Shown here piece after piece: positions 26,249-34,617 of a DNA stretch of 64,000 bases; the stretch's first letter is position 1; each line of letters starts with the position of its first letter. The stretch is from DASYXW01 sp035934405 (GTDB lineage: Bacteria > Acidobacteriota > Terriglobia > UBA7540): positions 1 through 64,000 of the forward strand of contig DASYXW010000055.1 of the NCBI GenBank assembly GCA_035934405.1. The letters are read 5' to 3'. The translations under genes and the position numbers were made by a program. The notes under the pieces are model-generated. The model searched no databases. It was given only the letters and a program-made list of their open reading frames with translations, and was not told the origin of the DNA.

Positions 26249-26331
26249 ACGGTCCGGCGGTGGATGCGTGTCGCGCACGATGTCCACCGCCATTTCTGTC
26301 TTTGGAGCGCCATCTCACCACGGACAACTGC

Positions 26332-27372
26332 GTGTTTATTGACGAAGCGAAAATCCATATCGCGGGCGGCTCCGGCGGGAACGGGTGCGTGGCCTTTCGC
26401 CGCGAGAAGTATGTCCCGCGAGGCGGGCCGAGCGGCGGCGACGGCGGGCGTGGCGGAAGCGTCTATTTGGAAAGCTCCGAGCATCACAACACTCTGCTCA
26501 AGTTCCGTTATAAGCGCGAATTCGCCGCCGGGCGTGGCGGGCACGGTGAGGGATCCAACTGTCACGGCCGCGACGGCGAGGATCTCGTGCTCACGCTGCC
26601 CGCCGGAACGGTGGTCTACGACGAGGCGACCGGCGAGAAGCTGTGGGATTTCGACGCGCCGGGCGAGCGGCAGCTTGCCGCGAAAGGCGGCCGCGGGGGG
26701 CGGGGCAACGCGCGCTTCGCCACCTCCACTCACCAGGCCCCGCGCAAAGCTGAGCTGGGCGGCGCTGGCGAAGAACGCCTCTTGCGGTTGGAACTGAAAC
26801 TTCTCGCCGACGTTGGCCTGGTGGGTTTCCCCAACGTCGGCAAGTCGACGCTGATCTCGCGCCTGAGCGCGGCGCGGCCGCGAATCGCGGACTATCCTTT
26901 CACCACTTTAGAGCCTCACCTCGGCGTGGTGGCTCTGGACCACGATCGCACTTTTGTGATGGCCGATATTCCAGGCCTCATTGAGGGCGCGCACCTCGGC
27001 CGCGGGCTCGGAATCCGGTTCCTGAAACACGTGGAACGGACGCGTCTGCTGCTTCATCTGATTGATGTGGCCCAGAGCGACGACCGAGACCCGGTGGACG
27101 ATTATCGAACCATCCTCAGCGAGCTCGCCAGTTTCAGCCCCGCCCTGGCTGAGGAGCCCATGTTGCTCGTCGCCTCACGAGTGGACGCGGCCGGCGATGG
27201 GCGGCGTCTCTTGGCTCTGCGAAGGTTTTGCGCGCAGCAAGGCAAGCCACTGTACGAGATTTCGGGCGTGACCGGGCAAGGACTGGAAGAACTGATGCGC
27301 GCCACGTGGACCGCGCTCGAGCAGACACCTCGCGGCGCTCCGGCCCTCGATGCGACAGCGCCCCGACCCTAG
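26332..27372 (+). CDS. obgE: GTPase ObgE/CgtA
   Basis: This ribosome-associated GTPase acts in 50S assembly and stress control. The glycine-rich Obg domain (AGGSGGNGCVAFRREKYVPRGG) occupies residues 1-160. The GTPase domain has G1 GFPNVGKST near residue 165, G2 PFTTLEPHLG and G3 DIPGLIEGAH. The G4 motif is not a clear NKxD (LLVASRVDAAG), with SRVD in its place. GTG 26332 (VFIDEAKIHI) is preferred because homologues start there, though no good ribosome site precedes it; ATG 26260 is the alternative. The 346 residues include no extra C-terminal domain. Confidence 0.93.
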   Translation: MFIDEAKIHIAGGSGGNGCVAFRREKYVPRGGPSGGDGGRGGSVYLESSEHHNTLLKFRYKREFAAGRGGHGEGSNCHGRDGEDLVLTLPAGTVVYDEATGEKLWDFDAPGERQLAAKGGRGGRGNARFATSTHQAPRKAELGGAGEERLLRLELKLLADVGLVGFPNVGKSTLISRLSAARPRIADYPFTTLEPHLGVVALDHDRTFVMADIPGLIEGAHLGRGLGIRFLKHVERTRLLLHLIDVAQSDDRDPVDDYRTILSELASFSPALAEEPMLLVASRVDAAGDGRRLLALRRFCAQQGKPLYEISGVTGQGLEELMRATWTALEQTPRGAPALDATAPRP

Positions 27373-27385
27373 GAACGGTCCGACG

Positions 27386-28042
27386 GTGAACATCGCTCTT
27401 TTCGGCGGAACCTTTGATCCCATCCATGCGGGGCACCTGCGAGCTGCGAAGGTGGCGGCGCGCAGGTTCGGGTTGGACAGGGTCCTCTTCATCCCCTCCG
27501 GGAACCCGCCCCACAAGGTTCAGGAGCGCCTGACGCCGTTCGTGCATCGCCTGGCGATGGTCGCGCTCGCCTGTTCCGGCGACACGGGGCTGATTCCGTC
27601 GCTTCTCGAAGCCCCTCATCGTGACGGGCGGATTTACTATTCCGTGGATACCGCGCGCGCGGTGCGGAAGGCTCTTGCGCCCGGCGACCGCCTCTATTTC
27701 CTACTGGGTCTCGATTCATTTCTGGACTTGCCGCACTGGCGGCAGTACGCCCGTCTGTTTGACCTGATGGATTTCATTGTGGTTCCTCGGCCGGGCTTGC
27801 GCAGGCACGAGCTCGCGGCTGCGATACCGGCGGGACTCGTGCCCCGGGTGGCCCCTGCCACCGTCCACCTGCTGCGTGGCGTCGAGATGGCGGTCGCTTC
27901 CCGCGACATTCGGGAAGCTGTCCGCGCGGGACGCAAAGTGACTGGCCTTGTCCCCAAGCTTGTGGAAGAATACATCATGAAGGAGGGCCTATACCGCCCA
28001 TACAACCGACACAAGAAGAAGACAGCGGGCAGAACCCGGTAG
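27386..28042 (+). CDS. nadD: Nicotinate-nucleotide adenylyltransferase
   Basis: NadD makes deamido-NAD from nicotinate mononucleotide and ATP. The nucleotidyltransferase motif GGTFDPIHAGH is at residues 7-17 and the C-terminal SSRDIR-like motif appears as VASRDIREAVRAG. GTG 27386, preceded by AGGAACG, gives the family N-terminus MNIALFGGTFDP. It lies 13 bases after obgE in the usual obgE-nadD-rsfS order. Confidence 0.93.
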   Translation: MNIALFGGTFDPIHAGHLRAAKVAARRFGLDRVLFIPSGNPPHKVQERLTPFVHRLAMVALACSGDTGLIPSLLEAPHRDGRIYYSVDTARAVRKALAPGDRLYFLLGLDSFLDLPHWRQYARLFDLMDFIVVPRPGLRRHELAAAIPAGLVPRVAPATVHLLRGVEMAVASRDIREAVRAGRKVTGLVPKLVEEYIMKEGLYRPYNRHKKKTAGRTR

Positions 28043-28122
28043 GTCCCGAGCCGGAACAGCGGTCGGACGTCGCAACGACGACTAGCGCGACGGCAGGCCA
28101 AGCAACCTGGGTTTCACCCCTC

Positions 28123-28452
28123 CTGAGGGGCGCGATCCAAGCCGCCCAGGGCCGGAAGGCGCTTGACCTCGACGTCCTCGACTTGAAGGACGTCTGCGGC
28201 TTCACCGATTTCTTCCTGGTGTGCAGCGGCACGTCGACGCGCCACACGCAGGCCATCTGCGACGCCATCCGGGAGGAGCTGGACGAATCGGGGATGTCGC
28301 CGGCGCACGTCGAAGGCTACGCGCAGGCGGAGTGGATTCTGCTCGACTACCTCAACTTCGTCGTGCACATCTTCGTGGACCGGGCGCGGCAGTTCTATGA
28401 CTTGGAGCGGTTGTGGAAGAAGGCAGCGAAAACCAGGATCAGGGACGAGTGA
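28123..28452 (+). CDS. rsfS: Ribosomal silencing factor RsfS (start unclear)
   Basis: RsfS binds uL14 on the 50S subunit and blocks subunit joining. The core LKDVCGFTDFFLVCSGTSTRHTQAICDAIREEL and EGYAQAEWILLDYLNFVVHIF are typical. The family helix ahead of it (LLRGAIQAAQGRKALDLDVLD) is coded in frame, but no ATG or GTG occurs in that frame upstream as far as well inside nadD. CTG 28123 keeps the whole domain; TTG 28183 would remove the first helix. I give the CTG position as a working start. A sequencing error or a rare start codon is possible. Confidence 0.8.
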   Translation: MRGAIQAAQGRKALDLDVLDLKDVCGFTDFFLVCSGTSTRHTQAICDAIREELDESGMSPAHVEGYAQAEWILLDYLNFVVHIFVDRARQFYDLERLWKKAAKTRIRDE

Positions 28453-28470
28453 CGGGCGGGTGCGGATAGC

Positions 28471-28935
28471 GTGCGGATTCGACTCATCGCCGAAGGCCGG
28501 ACCCGGAACGAGCATCTGCGGGCCCTTCAGCAGGACTACGAACAGCGCATCGCGCACTTTGTAGAGTTGAGCGTCGAGCCGATGCCCCGCCCGAGAGGGC
28601 GCGGCGGCGCCGCATGGAAGCTGGCAGCGCCGGCCGAACAGCGGTTGCTGGAGAAGCTGCGGGGCAGTTACAAGGTGGTGCTCGACGAACATGGGCGTGA
28701 ATGGACCTCGGAAGAATTGTCCCGCTGGCTGGGGCAGCAGGCTCTGCGCGGGACGCGTGAGCTCGCGTTCCTAGTGGGCGGGGCCGACGGCTTTTCGGCG
28801 GCGTTCCGGAAGGAAGCGGATCTGCTTCTCGCCGTGTCCCGGATGACCTTGACTCACGACTGGGCTCACACGCTGATGCTGGAACAGATTTACCGTGCCT
28901 TCACGATCCTGCGCGGCTACCCGTATCCACGCTGA
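28471..28935 (+). CDS. rlmH: 23S rRNA pseudouridine-1915 N3-methyltransferase RlmH
   Basis: This is a SPOUT methyltransferase of 154 residues. Features are VVLDEHGREWTSEELSRWL, FLVGGADGFS (the SAM-binding loop), LTHDWAHTLMLEQIYRAFTILRGYPYPR at the C-terminus. It starts with GTG 28471, 18 bases after rsfS, the usual neighbour. Confidence 0.94.
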   Translation: MRIRLIAEGRTRNEHLRALQQDYEQRIAHFVELSVEPMPRPRGRGGAAWKLAAPAEQRLLEKLRGSYKVVLDEHGREWTSEELSRWLGQQALRGTRELAFLVGGADGFSAAFRKEADLLLAVSRMTLTHDWAHTLMLEQIYRAFTILRGYPYPR

Positions 28936-28940
28936 CTGAG

Positions 28941-29486
28941 GTGAAGTTGCCCGACATCCGAAAAGGGTTGATTATTGTTCACACCGGCCCGGGTAAGGGG
29001 AAAACCACGGCGGCGCTGGGCATCGGGTTCCGCGCCGTCGGCCAGGGCCTTCGGGTGCTCATGGTCCAGTTCATCAAGGGGTCCTGGCACTACGGCGAGC
29101 TCGACGCCGCCAAAATGCTGGGTGAAGAGCGGTTCAAGATTTTGCCGATGGGCCGGGGATTTGTGAAGGTGGGCGTCGAGAAGCCGGACTCCGAAGACGT
29201 TCGGCTGGTCACTGAGGCATGGCAGTTCGCGAGCGCGCAGTTGATGAGCGGACAGTACGACCTGGTGATTTTGGATGAGATCAACTACGCGGTGAGTTAC
29301 CGGATGCTGGACGGCAACAAGGTCGCTGCGACCCTGAAACGGAAACCTGAGATGGTTCACGTGATTCTCACGGGACGCAACGCGCATCCGGCGATTGTGG
29401 ACTGCGCCGACTTGGTGACGGAAATGCGCGAGGTCAAGCATCCGTTTCAGCAAGGAATCCTGGCGCAGCGCGGAATCGACTACTGA
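28941..29486 (+). CDS. cobO: Cob(I)yrinic acid a,c-diamide adenosyltransferase
   Basis: This 181-residue P-loop enzyme (CobO/BtuR type) attaches the adenosyl group to cobalt of corrinoids. Visible motifs are TGPGKGKTTAALGIGFRA at residues 15-32, VQFIKGSWHYGE, and VILDEINYAVSY. The start is GTG 28941, 5 bases after rlmH. No other cobalamin synthesis gene is in the window, so it may serve salvage; a B12-dependent radical SAM gene lies at 41793. Confidence 0.88.
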   Translation: MKLPDIRKGLIIVHTGPGKGKTTAALGIGFRAVGQGLRVLMVQFIKGSWHYGELDAAKMLGEERFKILPMGRGFVKVGVEKPDSEDVRLVTEAWQFASAQLMSGQYDLVILDEINYAVSYRMLDGNKVAATLKRKPEMVHVILTGRNAHPAIVDCADLVTEMREVKHPFQQGILAQRGIDY

Positions 29487-29499
29487 CACTTGGTTTGCC

Positions 29500-30342
29500 A
29501 TGGCATGGTTTCGCAAAGAGAAGCAGCCGATTGAGGCGCCAAAGGAGAAGCGCGTGCAGACGGAGGGCTTGTGGGTGAAATGCGAGGGTTGCAAGCAGAC
29601 CCTGTGGAAAAAAGACCTCGAAGCCAATCTTTTCTGCTGCACGAAGTGCGGCCACCATTTCAAGATGGGTTCGCGAGCCCGGCTCGAAATGCTTTTCGAT
29701 GATGGCCGCTACACCGAGCACGATGCCGGCCTCGCTTCCTCCGATCCGCTGGAGTTCACCGACACCAAACCCTACCGCGAGCGCTTGCGCAAGGCGGAAC
29801 GCGCCACGGGTCTGAAGGATGCGCTCATCACCGGCGAAGGGCTGGTTGAAGCCAGACCCGCCATAATCTGCGCCATGGAGTTTCAGTTCATTGGCGGGAG
29901 CATGGGCGCGGTGGTCGGTGAGAAAATCGCCCGGGCCATCGATCGCTCGATCGCGCAGGGACTTCCTTTAATTATCGTTTCCTGCTCAGGCGGCGCCCGC
30001 ATGATGGAAGGCGCCATCAGCCTCATGCAGATGGCCAAGATTTCGGCTGGGCTGGCGCGGCTCGACGAGGCGCGCCTGGCCTACATCTCGGTCCTCACCG
30101 ATCCCACCACGGGTGGCGTCACCGCCAGCTATGCCATGCTCGGCGACTTGAACATCTCCGAGCCCGGGGCGCTGATTGGATTCGCGGGCCCGCGGGTGAT
30201 CGAGCAGACCATCAAGCAGAAGCTCCCCGAAGGCTTTCAGCGGGCGGAGTTTCTGCTGGCACACGGTATGCTTGATGCCATCGTGCCCCGCAAGGAGCTG
30301 AAGGCGTACCTGGGGCGCGCCCTCGGGTTTCTCGCTGCCTAA
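29500..30342 (+). CDS. accD: Acetyl-CoA carboxylase carboxyltransferase subunit beta
   Basis: AccD forms the carboxyltransferase with AccA in the first step of fatty acid synthesis. A four-cysteine zinc ribbon (C28, C31, C47, C50) starts the protein, followed by the crotonase-like domain with GGSMGAVVGEKI, SCSGGARMMEGAISLMQMAK and DPTTGGVTASYAMLGD. It is 280 residues, a normal length, and is followed by folC as in many bacteria. Confidence 0.95.
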   Translation: MAWFRKEKQPIEAPKEKRVQTEGLWVKCEGCKQTLWKKDLEANLFCCTKCGHHFKMGSRARLEMLFDDGRYTEHDAGLASSDPLEFTDTKPYRERLRKAERATGLKDALITGEGLVEARPAIICAMEFQFIGGSMGAVVGEKIARAIDRSIAQGLPLIIVSCSGGARMMEGAISLMQMAKISAGLARLDEARLAYISVLTDPTTGGVTASYAMLGDLNISEPGALIGFAGPRVIEQTIKQKLPEGFQRAEFLLAHGMLDAIVPRKELKAYLGRALGFLAA

Positions 30343-30364
30343 GACCGCCCGGGCCTGAGTTCCC

Positions 30365-31678
30365 ATGAACTATACCGAGTGCCTCGCTTACCTCAATGAC
30401 CTCGGCCACGAACTGCGCGGGGTGAAGTTCGACCTGGAAGCGATCCGCCGCATCACGGAGGCGCTGGGCCATCCCGAACAGAGGTACCCCACCGCCATCG
30501 TGGCCGGCACCAACGGCAAGGGCTCCACGTCGGCGATGCTGGCGAGCGTCTTGGATTGCGCCGGCTACCGCACCGGCCTTTACACTTCTCCGCATCTCGT
30601 GAGCGTGAACGAGCGGATTCGCGTCGCCGGGCGCGCCGTCTCCGACGAGGAGTTTGCCAGCGCCTTTACCGAGGTCAGGGACGCCGTCGACCGGCTCGTC
30701 GCCACCGGGGTGCTTCCGCACCTGCCGAGTTTTTTTGAGTTCTTGACGGCGACTGCGTTCTTGCGCTTTGCCGCCGCCCGAGTGGACTTCGTGGTGCTCG
30801 AAGTCGGTATGGGCGGGCGGCTCGATGCCACCAACCTCACGGAACCGCGCGTGGCCGTGATTACCAACGTCGAGCTGGATCACACGGAGTTCCTGGGCGC
30901 CACCCACGCTGCCATTGCCTTTGAAAAGGCGGGAGTGATCAAACCTGGACGCCCCGTGATTTCGAGCTGCGAGAACCCCGTGGCGGCGGAAGTGATTCGC
31001 CGCCGCGCGGCGGAACTCGGCGCCGAACTGATCGATCTGCCGAGTTATGTCGCACCTGGCAACCTGCGAGATCAGGCCGGCCGTTACGCTTTCGACCTTG
31101 CGTTGAATGGCGACCGCTTCCCAAACCTGGCGTTGCCGCTCGCAGGCAAGTTTCAGGTGAAGAACGCACAAGCGGCGGTGGCCGCGGCTTGGCGGCTCGC
31201 GCGGGAGGGCTTTCACATTCCAGCCGAGGCGATTCGTGCCGGGGTGCATGAGACGCATTGGCCCGGACGCCTCGAGATCGTCGGCCGCCGACCGCTCGTC
31301 CTGCTCGACGGGGCTCACAATCCTGCCGCAGCGTTCGAAATCGCCCGTTTCATCCGCGAGGAACTTGCCGATAAGCGGCTCACCCTGGTGTACGCTTCAA
31401 TGCGAGACAAAGCGATCGGCGAAATCAGCGAGATCCTGTTTCCGCTCGCCGCCGAGGTCTACCTCACTAGGGTGGAGCAGGCGCGAGCGGCCTTGCCGGA
31501 AGAAATCCTCGCTGCAGCGCGTCACACCCCGGCGCGCGTCGTACTGGAGCCTCACCCCGTACGCGCCCTCGAACGGGCACGGCAGCACGCCGCGCCCGAC
31601 GACGTAGTGCTGGTGGCGGGATCGCTGTTTCTGGTGGGAGCGATCAAGCAGGCGCTGGAGCAACCGGCGAGTAAATGA
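30365..31678 (+). CDS. folC: Bifunctional folylpolyglutamate/dihydrofolate synthase
   Basis: This Mur-ligase-type enzyme adds glutamates to folates. It has the ATP loop AGTNGKGSTSAMLAS near residue 48, FEFLTATAFLRF, EVGMGGRLDATN, TNVELDHTEFLG and the C-terminal LDGAHNPAA. It is 437 residues long and its stop overlaps the next start (ATGA). Confidence 0.95.
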   Translation: MNYTECLAYLNDLGHELRGVKFDLEAIRRITEALGHPEQRYPTAIVAGTNGKGSTSAMLASVLDCAGYRTGLYTSPHLVSVNERIRVAGRAVSDEEFASAFTEVRDAVDRLVATGVLPHLPSFFEFLTATAFLRFAAARVDFVVLEVGMGGRLDATNLTEPRVAVITNVELDHTEFLGATHAAIAFEKAGVIKPGRPVISSCENPVAAEVIRRRAAELGAELIDLPSYVAPGNLRDQAGRYAFDLALNGDRFPNLALPLAGKFQVKNAQAAVAAAWRLAREGFHIPAEAIRAGVHETHWPGRLEIVGRRPLVLLDGAHNPAAAFEIARFIREELADKRLTLVYASMRDKAIGEISEILFPLAAEVYLTRVEQARAALPEEILAAARHTPARVVLEPHPVRALERARQHAAPDDVVLVAGSLFLVGAIKQALEQPASK

Positions 31679-32547
31679 TGGAATCCGTGGAAACTCGAAA
31701 CTCGAAACTCGAAACTCGAAAGCCTGGAGCTGAACCGCGAGAACCCCGATCTGACGAATTTCGAGTTTCGAGTTTCGAGTTTCGGTACTACCTCAGTTAC
31801 GCCCGTTCGCTCCTGTTCACCGACCTGCTCATCTATCTTTACACTGCAATTTTCGGCACGGCATCGCTGCTGGGTTCAGTTTTCGATTCCGGTGGACGCT
31901 GGCAGCACGCCTGCGCGCGAGCGTGGGCGTGGATGATACTCAAGACGAGCCTCATTAGGGTGAAAGTGGAAGGCCTCGACCGCATCAAGGCCGGCAAGAC
32001 CGTCATCTTCTGCGTCAATCATCCGAGTGCCATGGACATTCCCATTTTGCTCGCGAATCTGCCGGTGCAGTTCCGGTTTCTCGCCAAGCGCGAACTTTTT
32101 CGGCTGCCGTTCCTCGGCTGGCACCTGCGCCGCTCAGGACATATCGCCGTCGAGCGCGGACGCCCTAAGGAGGCGATGAGGAGCTTTGAAGAAGCCGCGG
32201 CCAAAATTCGTGAGGGATGTCCGGTGGTCCTGTTTCCAGAGGGTAGCCGCAGCCGCACCGACGGAATGCTGCCGTTCAAGGCGGGGAGTTTCTATCTGGC
32301 GATCCGCTCCGGCGTACCGGTAGTGCCGATCACCTTGAACGGGACTCGGTACGTTCACGAGCCTGACACCTATCACGTGCGTTCCGGTGAGACGGAACTG
32401 ATCATCCACGAACCGATCCCGACGGCTGGCCTGACGCAGGACGACGTCGACGCGCTATCCCGCCAAGTGCGCGAGCGGATTCTTTCAAGATTCCAGGTTG
32501 CCACAGAGGCACAGAGGCAGGGAGATTGGAAGAAATCAACCATCTGA
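31675..32547 (+). CDS. plsC: 1-acyl-sn-glycerol-3-phosphate acyltransferase (PlsC family)
   Basis: This membrane-associated acyltransferase makes phosphatidic acid. The catalytic H(X4)D is H116-D121 in NHPSAMD, with FPEGSRSR binding the phosphate and PVVPITLNG following. Hydrophobic segment LLFTDLLIYLYTAIFGTASLL anchors it. The first 37 residues (ETRNSKLETRK, EFRVSSFEFR) are encoded by an inverted pair of 7-base arrays, and the last 12 (TEAQRQGDWKK) by the left arm of an 8-base pair, so both ends were extended by repeats. Start ATG 31675 couples to folC; a later start near residue 38 would also give a full domain. Confidence 0.88.
   Translation: MMESVETRNSKLETRKPGAEPREPRSDEFRVSSFEFRYYLSYARSLLFTDLLIYLYTAIFGTASLLGSVFDSGGRWQHACARAWAWMILKTSLIRVKVEGLDRIKAGKTVIFCVNHPSAMDIPILLANLPVQFRFLAKRELFRLPFLGWHLRRSGHIAVERGRPKEAMRSFEEAAAKIREGCPVVLFPEGSRSRTDGMLPFKAGSFYLAIRSGVPVVPITLNGTRYVHEPDTYHVRSGETELIIHEPIPTAGLTQDDVDALSRQVRERILSRFQVATEAQRQGDWKKSTI
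31690..31786. repeat. Inverted pair of 7-base arrays in the plsC 5' end
   Basis: Left arm 31690-31721 is AAACTCG repeated four and a half times, almost perfect; right arm 31758-31786 is TTTCGAG repeated four times. The arms are exact inverse complements across 36 bases, so a hairpin of over 25 base pairs can form. Confidence 0.92.
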
Positions 32548-32658
32548 CATCTCCTTGGCGAGAGGCTTTCTTGAACGAGGAAACAAGAACAGCCTCGCGT
32601 CTGGACGCGAAACGCTCAGCGTAGCCATGAAAAAATCCTAGCCTCCGTGTCTCTGTGG
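32501..32658. repeat. Inverted pair of 8-base arrays between plsC and the SDR gene
   Basis: Left arm 32501-32525 (ACAGAGGC units) ends the plsC frame; right arm 32642-32658 (CCTCCGTGTCTCTGTGG) is its inverse. The spacer of about 116 bases holds no gene. A related pair is at 59808-59939. Confidence 0.85.
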
Positions 32659-32677
32659 TTAAGCCTTTGGAGCGTTT

Positions 32678-33439
32678 ATGCGAATCAGTTTCGAGAATCA
32701 AGTCACCGTCATTACCGGCGGCTCGCGGGGCATCGGCGCGGCCACGGTGAGGCTTTTCGCCGGGGCCGGCGCGCGCGTCGTCTTCAGCTACCGCAAAGCC
32801 GCGCGTGCCGCGCAGGTACTGGCGCGGAGCTGCGCAACGAAGAACGTCCTGGCCGTACGAGCCGACGTTTCGAAAATGCACGACGCCAAGCGGCTGATCG
32901 AGGCCGCGGTCCGGCGCTTCGGCCGGCTGGATATTCTGGTGGCGAACGCCGGCATTTGGCCGCCCGAGCCGCTGCCCATCGAACGAATGAGCGAGCGCGA
33001 CTGGGACGAGATGATGGCGGTCAACCTGAAGGGCGTCTACACGGTTATCCGTCAGGCGGCGCCCCACATGATCCGGCAGAAGTCCGGGAACATCATCGTG
33101 GTGTCGTCCACGGCCGGCCAACGCGGCGAGGCGTTTCACAGCCATTATGGGGCTTCGAAAGGCGGTGTGATCAGTCTGGTGAAAGGACTTTCCACCGAAC
33201 TTGCGCCGCACCGGATCCTGGTGAACTGCGTCGCGCCCGGCTGGGTGAACACCGACATGGCGGCGGCCGTTCTCACTGACCCGAAGCAGGCGCGCAAAGT
33301 CAGCGCCGGCATTCCCCTCGGGCGCGCCGGCCGGCCTGACGAGATCGCCATGCCGATACTGTTTCTCGCTTCCCCGATGGCATCGTACATCACAGGCGAG
33401 GTGCTGAACGTGAATGGAGGGAACGTACTCTGTGGGTAA
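32678..33439 (+). CDS. Short-chain dehydrogenase/reductase (FabG-like)
   Basis: This 253-residue NAD(P)-dependent oxidoreductase has the cofactor motif TGGSRGIGAAT near residue 13, NAGIW, the Ser of VVSSTAGQRGE and the catalytic YGASK (Tyr/Lys), and ends with GEVLNVNGG like 3-oxoacyl-ACP reductases. Its gene lies after plsC but is separated from it by repeats. The substrate cannot be told. Confidence 0.9.
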   Translation: MRISFENQVTVITGGSRGIGAATVRLFAGAGARVVFSYRKAARAAQVLARSCATKNVLAVRADVSKMHDAKRLIEAAVRRFGRLDILVANAGIWPPEPLPIERMSERDWDEMMAVNLKGVYTVIRQAAPHMIRQKSGNIIVVSSTAGQRGEAFHSHYGASKGGVISLVKGLSTELAPHRILVNCVAPGWVNTDMAAAVLTDPKQARKVSAGIPLGRAGRPDEIAMPILFLASPMASYITGEVLNVNGGNVLCG

Positions 33440-34304
33440 ATCGATTTTGGATTTTAGATTTTGGATTTTGGATTCGCTGCGCCGGCGCTCGGTGCTGCAC
33501 GTCCTGGCCGCAGCGATGTTACTGAGCAGCCCCGCGAGCCTCGTCTCCGCTGGAGGCGCACAATCGCCAGCGCCAATCCAAAATCCAAAATCCAAAATCC
33601 AAAATGCGTTGCCCTCGAGGATCGACCCCAAAGCGCAGGCCATCCTCGACAAGACCCTTCAGGCGCTCGGCGGCCCGGCATTTCTTGGCTTCAAGACCCT
33701 CTCGACCAGCGGCCGGGCGTTCTCGATTTCTGACGGGACAACGGTGGGCTTCGTCACCTTTGACAGCAGTATGGAGTATCCCGACAAGCGCCGCCTGGCC
33801 TACGGCCTCGGCAAGAAAAAGCCGATCATTCTCATCAACAACGGCGACGAGGCGTGGGAGGTGGACCCGGTGGGACTCACCACGCAGCGCGCGGAACAGG
33901 TTCGCACCTGGAAGATTTCGAACCCTTACAGCCTCGAAAATTTGCTTCGACTCCGCTTGCGCGAGCCGGGAGTGCTGGTGCAACTCGGCGGCGTGGACTT
34001 CGTTGATCTCACGGCCGTGCAAATTGTGGAGATCTTCGACGCCCACCACGTGCAGGTGAAGCTGGCCATCAGCAAGAAGACCTGGCTGCCGGTCCGCATC
34101 AGTTACCGGGTGCAGAATCCGAAAACGCAGGACTGGGACGAGTACGCGGACGACTATTCCGACTACCAGACCATCCAGGGCATCGCGACGCCGATGCACA
34201 TCGCCCGCTTCGTAAATGACGAGCGCGTGGCCGAGACCTTCCGCAGCAAGGCGAAGTACGATGACACTTATCCGCCGGGATACTTCGAGCCTCCTTCGTC
34301 ATGA
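33432..34304 (+). CDS. Secreted protein of unknown function (LolA-like size and layout)
   Basis: After an export signal (SVLHVLAAAMLLSSPASLVSAGGA) comes a 240-residue domain rich in beta strands: DPKAQAILDKTLQALGGPAFLGFKTLSTSGRAFS, YGLGKKKPIILINNGDEAWEVDP and a C-terminal DWDEYADDYSDYQTIQGIATPMHIARF. The pattern recalls outer-membrane lipoprotein-sorting-like proteins, but I do not recognise it securely. GTG 33432 is preferred because GGAGGG lies 9 bases ahead. The first residues (SILDFRFWILDSL) and PIQNPKSKIQN after the signal come from an inverted 7-base repeat pair. Confidence 0.7.
   Translation: MGKSILDFRFWILDSLRRRSVLHVLAAAMLLSSPASLVSAGGAQSPAPIQNPKSKIQNALPSRIDPKAQAILDKTLQALGGPAFLGFKTLSTSGRAFSISDGTTVGFVTFDSSMEYPDKRRLAYGLGKKKPIILINNGDEAWEVDPVGLTTQRAEQVRTWKISNPYSLENLLRLRLREPGVLVQLGGVDFVDLTAVQIVEIFDAHHVQVKLAISKKTWLPVRISYRVQNPKTQDWDEYADDYSDYQTIQGIATPMHIARFVNDERVAETFRSKAKYDDTYPPGYFEPPSS
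33443..33606. repeat. Inverted pair of 7-base arrays inside the 5' end of a secreted-protein gene
   Basis: Left arm 33443-33475 (GATTTTG units) and right arm 33575-33606 (AATCCAA units) are inverse complements separated by 99 bases that encode the signal peptide. Both arms are translated. Confidence 0.92.
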
Positions 34305-34320
34305 AAGAGGACCTGTCATC

Positions 34321-34617
34321 CTAGCCGCCAGCGATGGCGCCTATCACCAGGAAAGGCTCGGCCCCCGTCGCGACCGTGTCGGGCAATGGAGCGTCCGGAG
34401 GTTCGTGGGACAGGTCCTCCTCGCAGGCGAAGAACCTGATGAACGGCCTACGCTTCTTCGTCACGTGGTCGCGGATCGCGCCGCACAGCGCCGGATAGGA
34501 AGCTTCAAGGGCGTCGAGAACTGCGCGTTGGGTAACCGCGCCCGTGATGTCGAGCGTTACTTCACCGTCCACCTTCGCCAGCGTCCGCAGATGTTGAGGA
34601 AGTATGACTCGGATCAT
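34321..34617 (-). CDS. MoaD/ThiS-family ubiquitin-like protein
   Basis: This is a 98-residue small sulfur-carrier-like protein: MIRVILPQHLRTLAKVDGEVTL... AVLDALEASYPALCGAIRD, ending in a free Gly-Gly (VIGAIAGG) that in relatives is adenylated and thiocarboxylated. ATG 34617 is chosen because the upstream frame is foreign DNA. It originally followed the BNR-propeller gene directly: the propeller stop and this ATG share ATGA in the ancestral junction copy at 35356-35370. An insert now separates them by about 740 bases, so its expression may be lost or driven from the insert. Confidence 0.75.
   Translation of the reverse strand: MIRVILPQHLRTLAKVDGEVTLDITGAVTQRAVLDALEASYPALCGAIRDHVTKKRRPFIRFFACEEDLSHEPPDAPLPDTVATGAEPFLVIGAIAGG

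Noticed and set aside
31690..31786. CRISPR array or transcription terminator
   Set aside because: Units are 7 bases without spacers, and the hairpin is translated as part of plsC, with no T tract.
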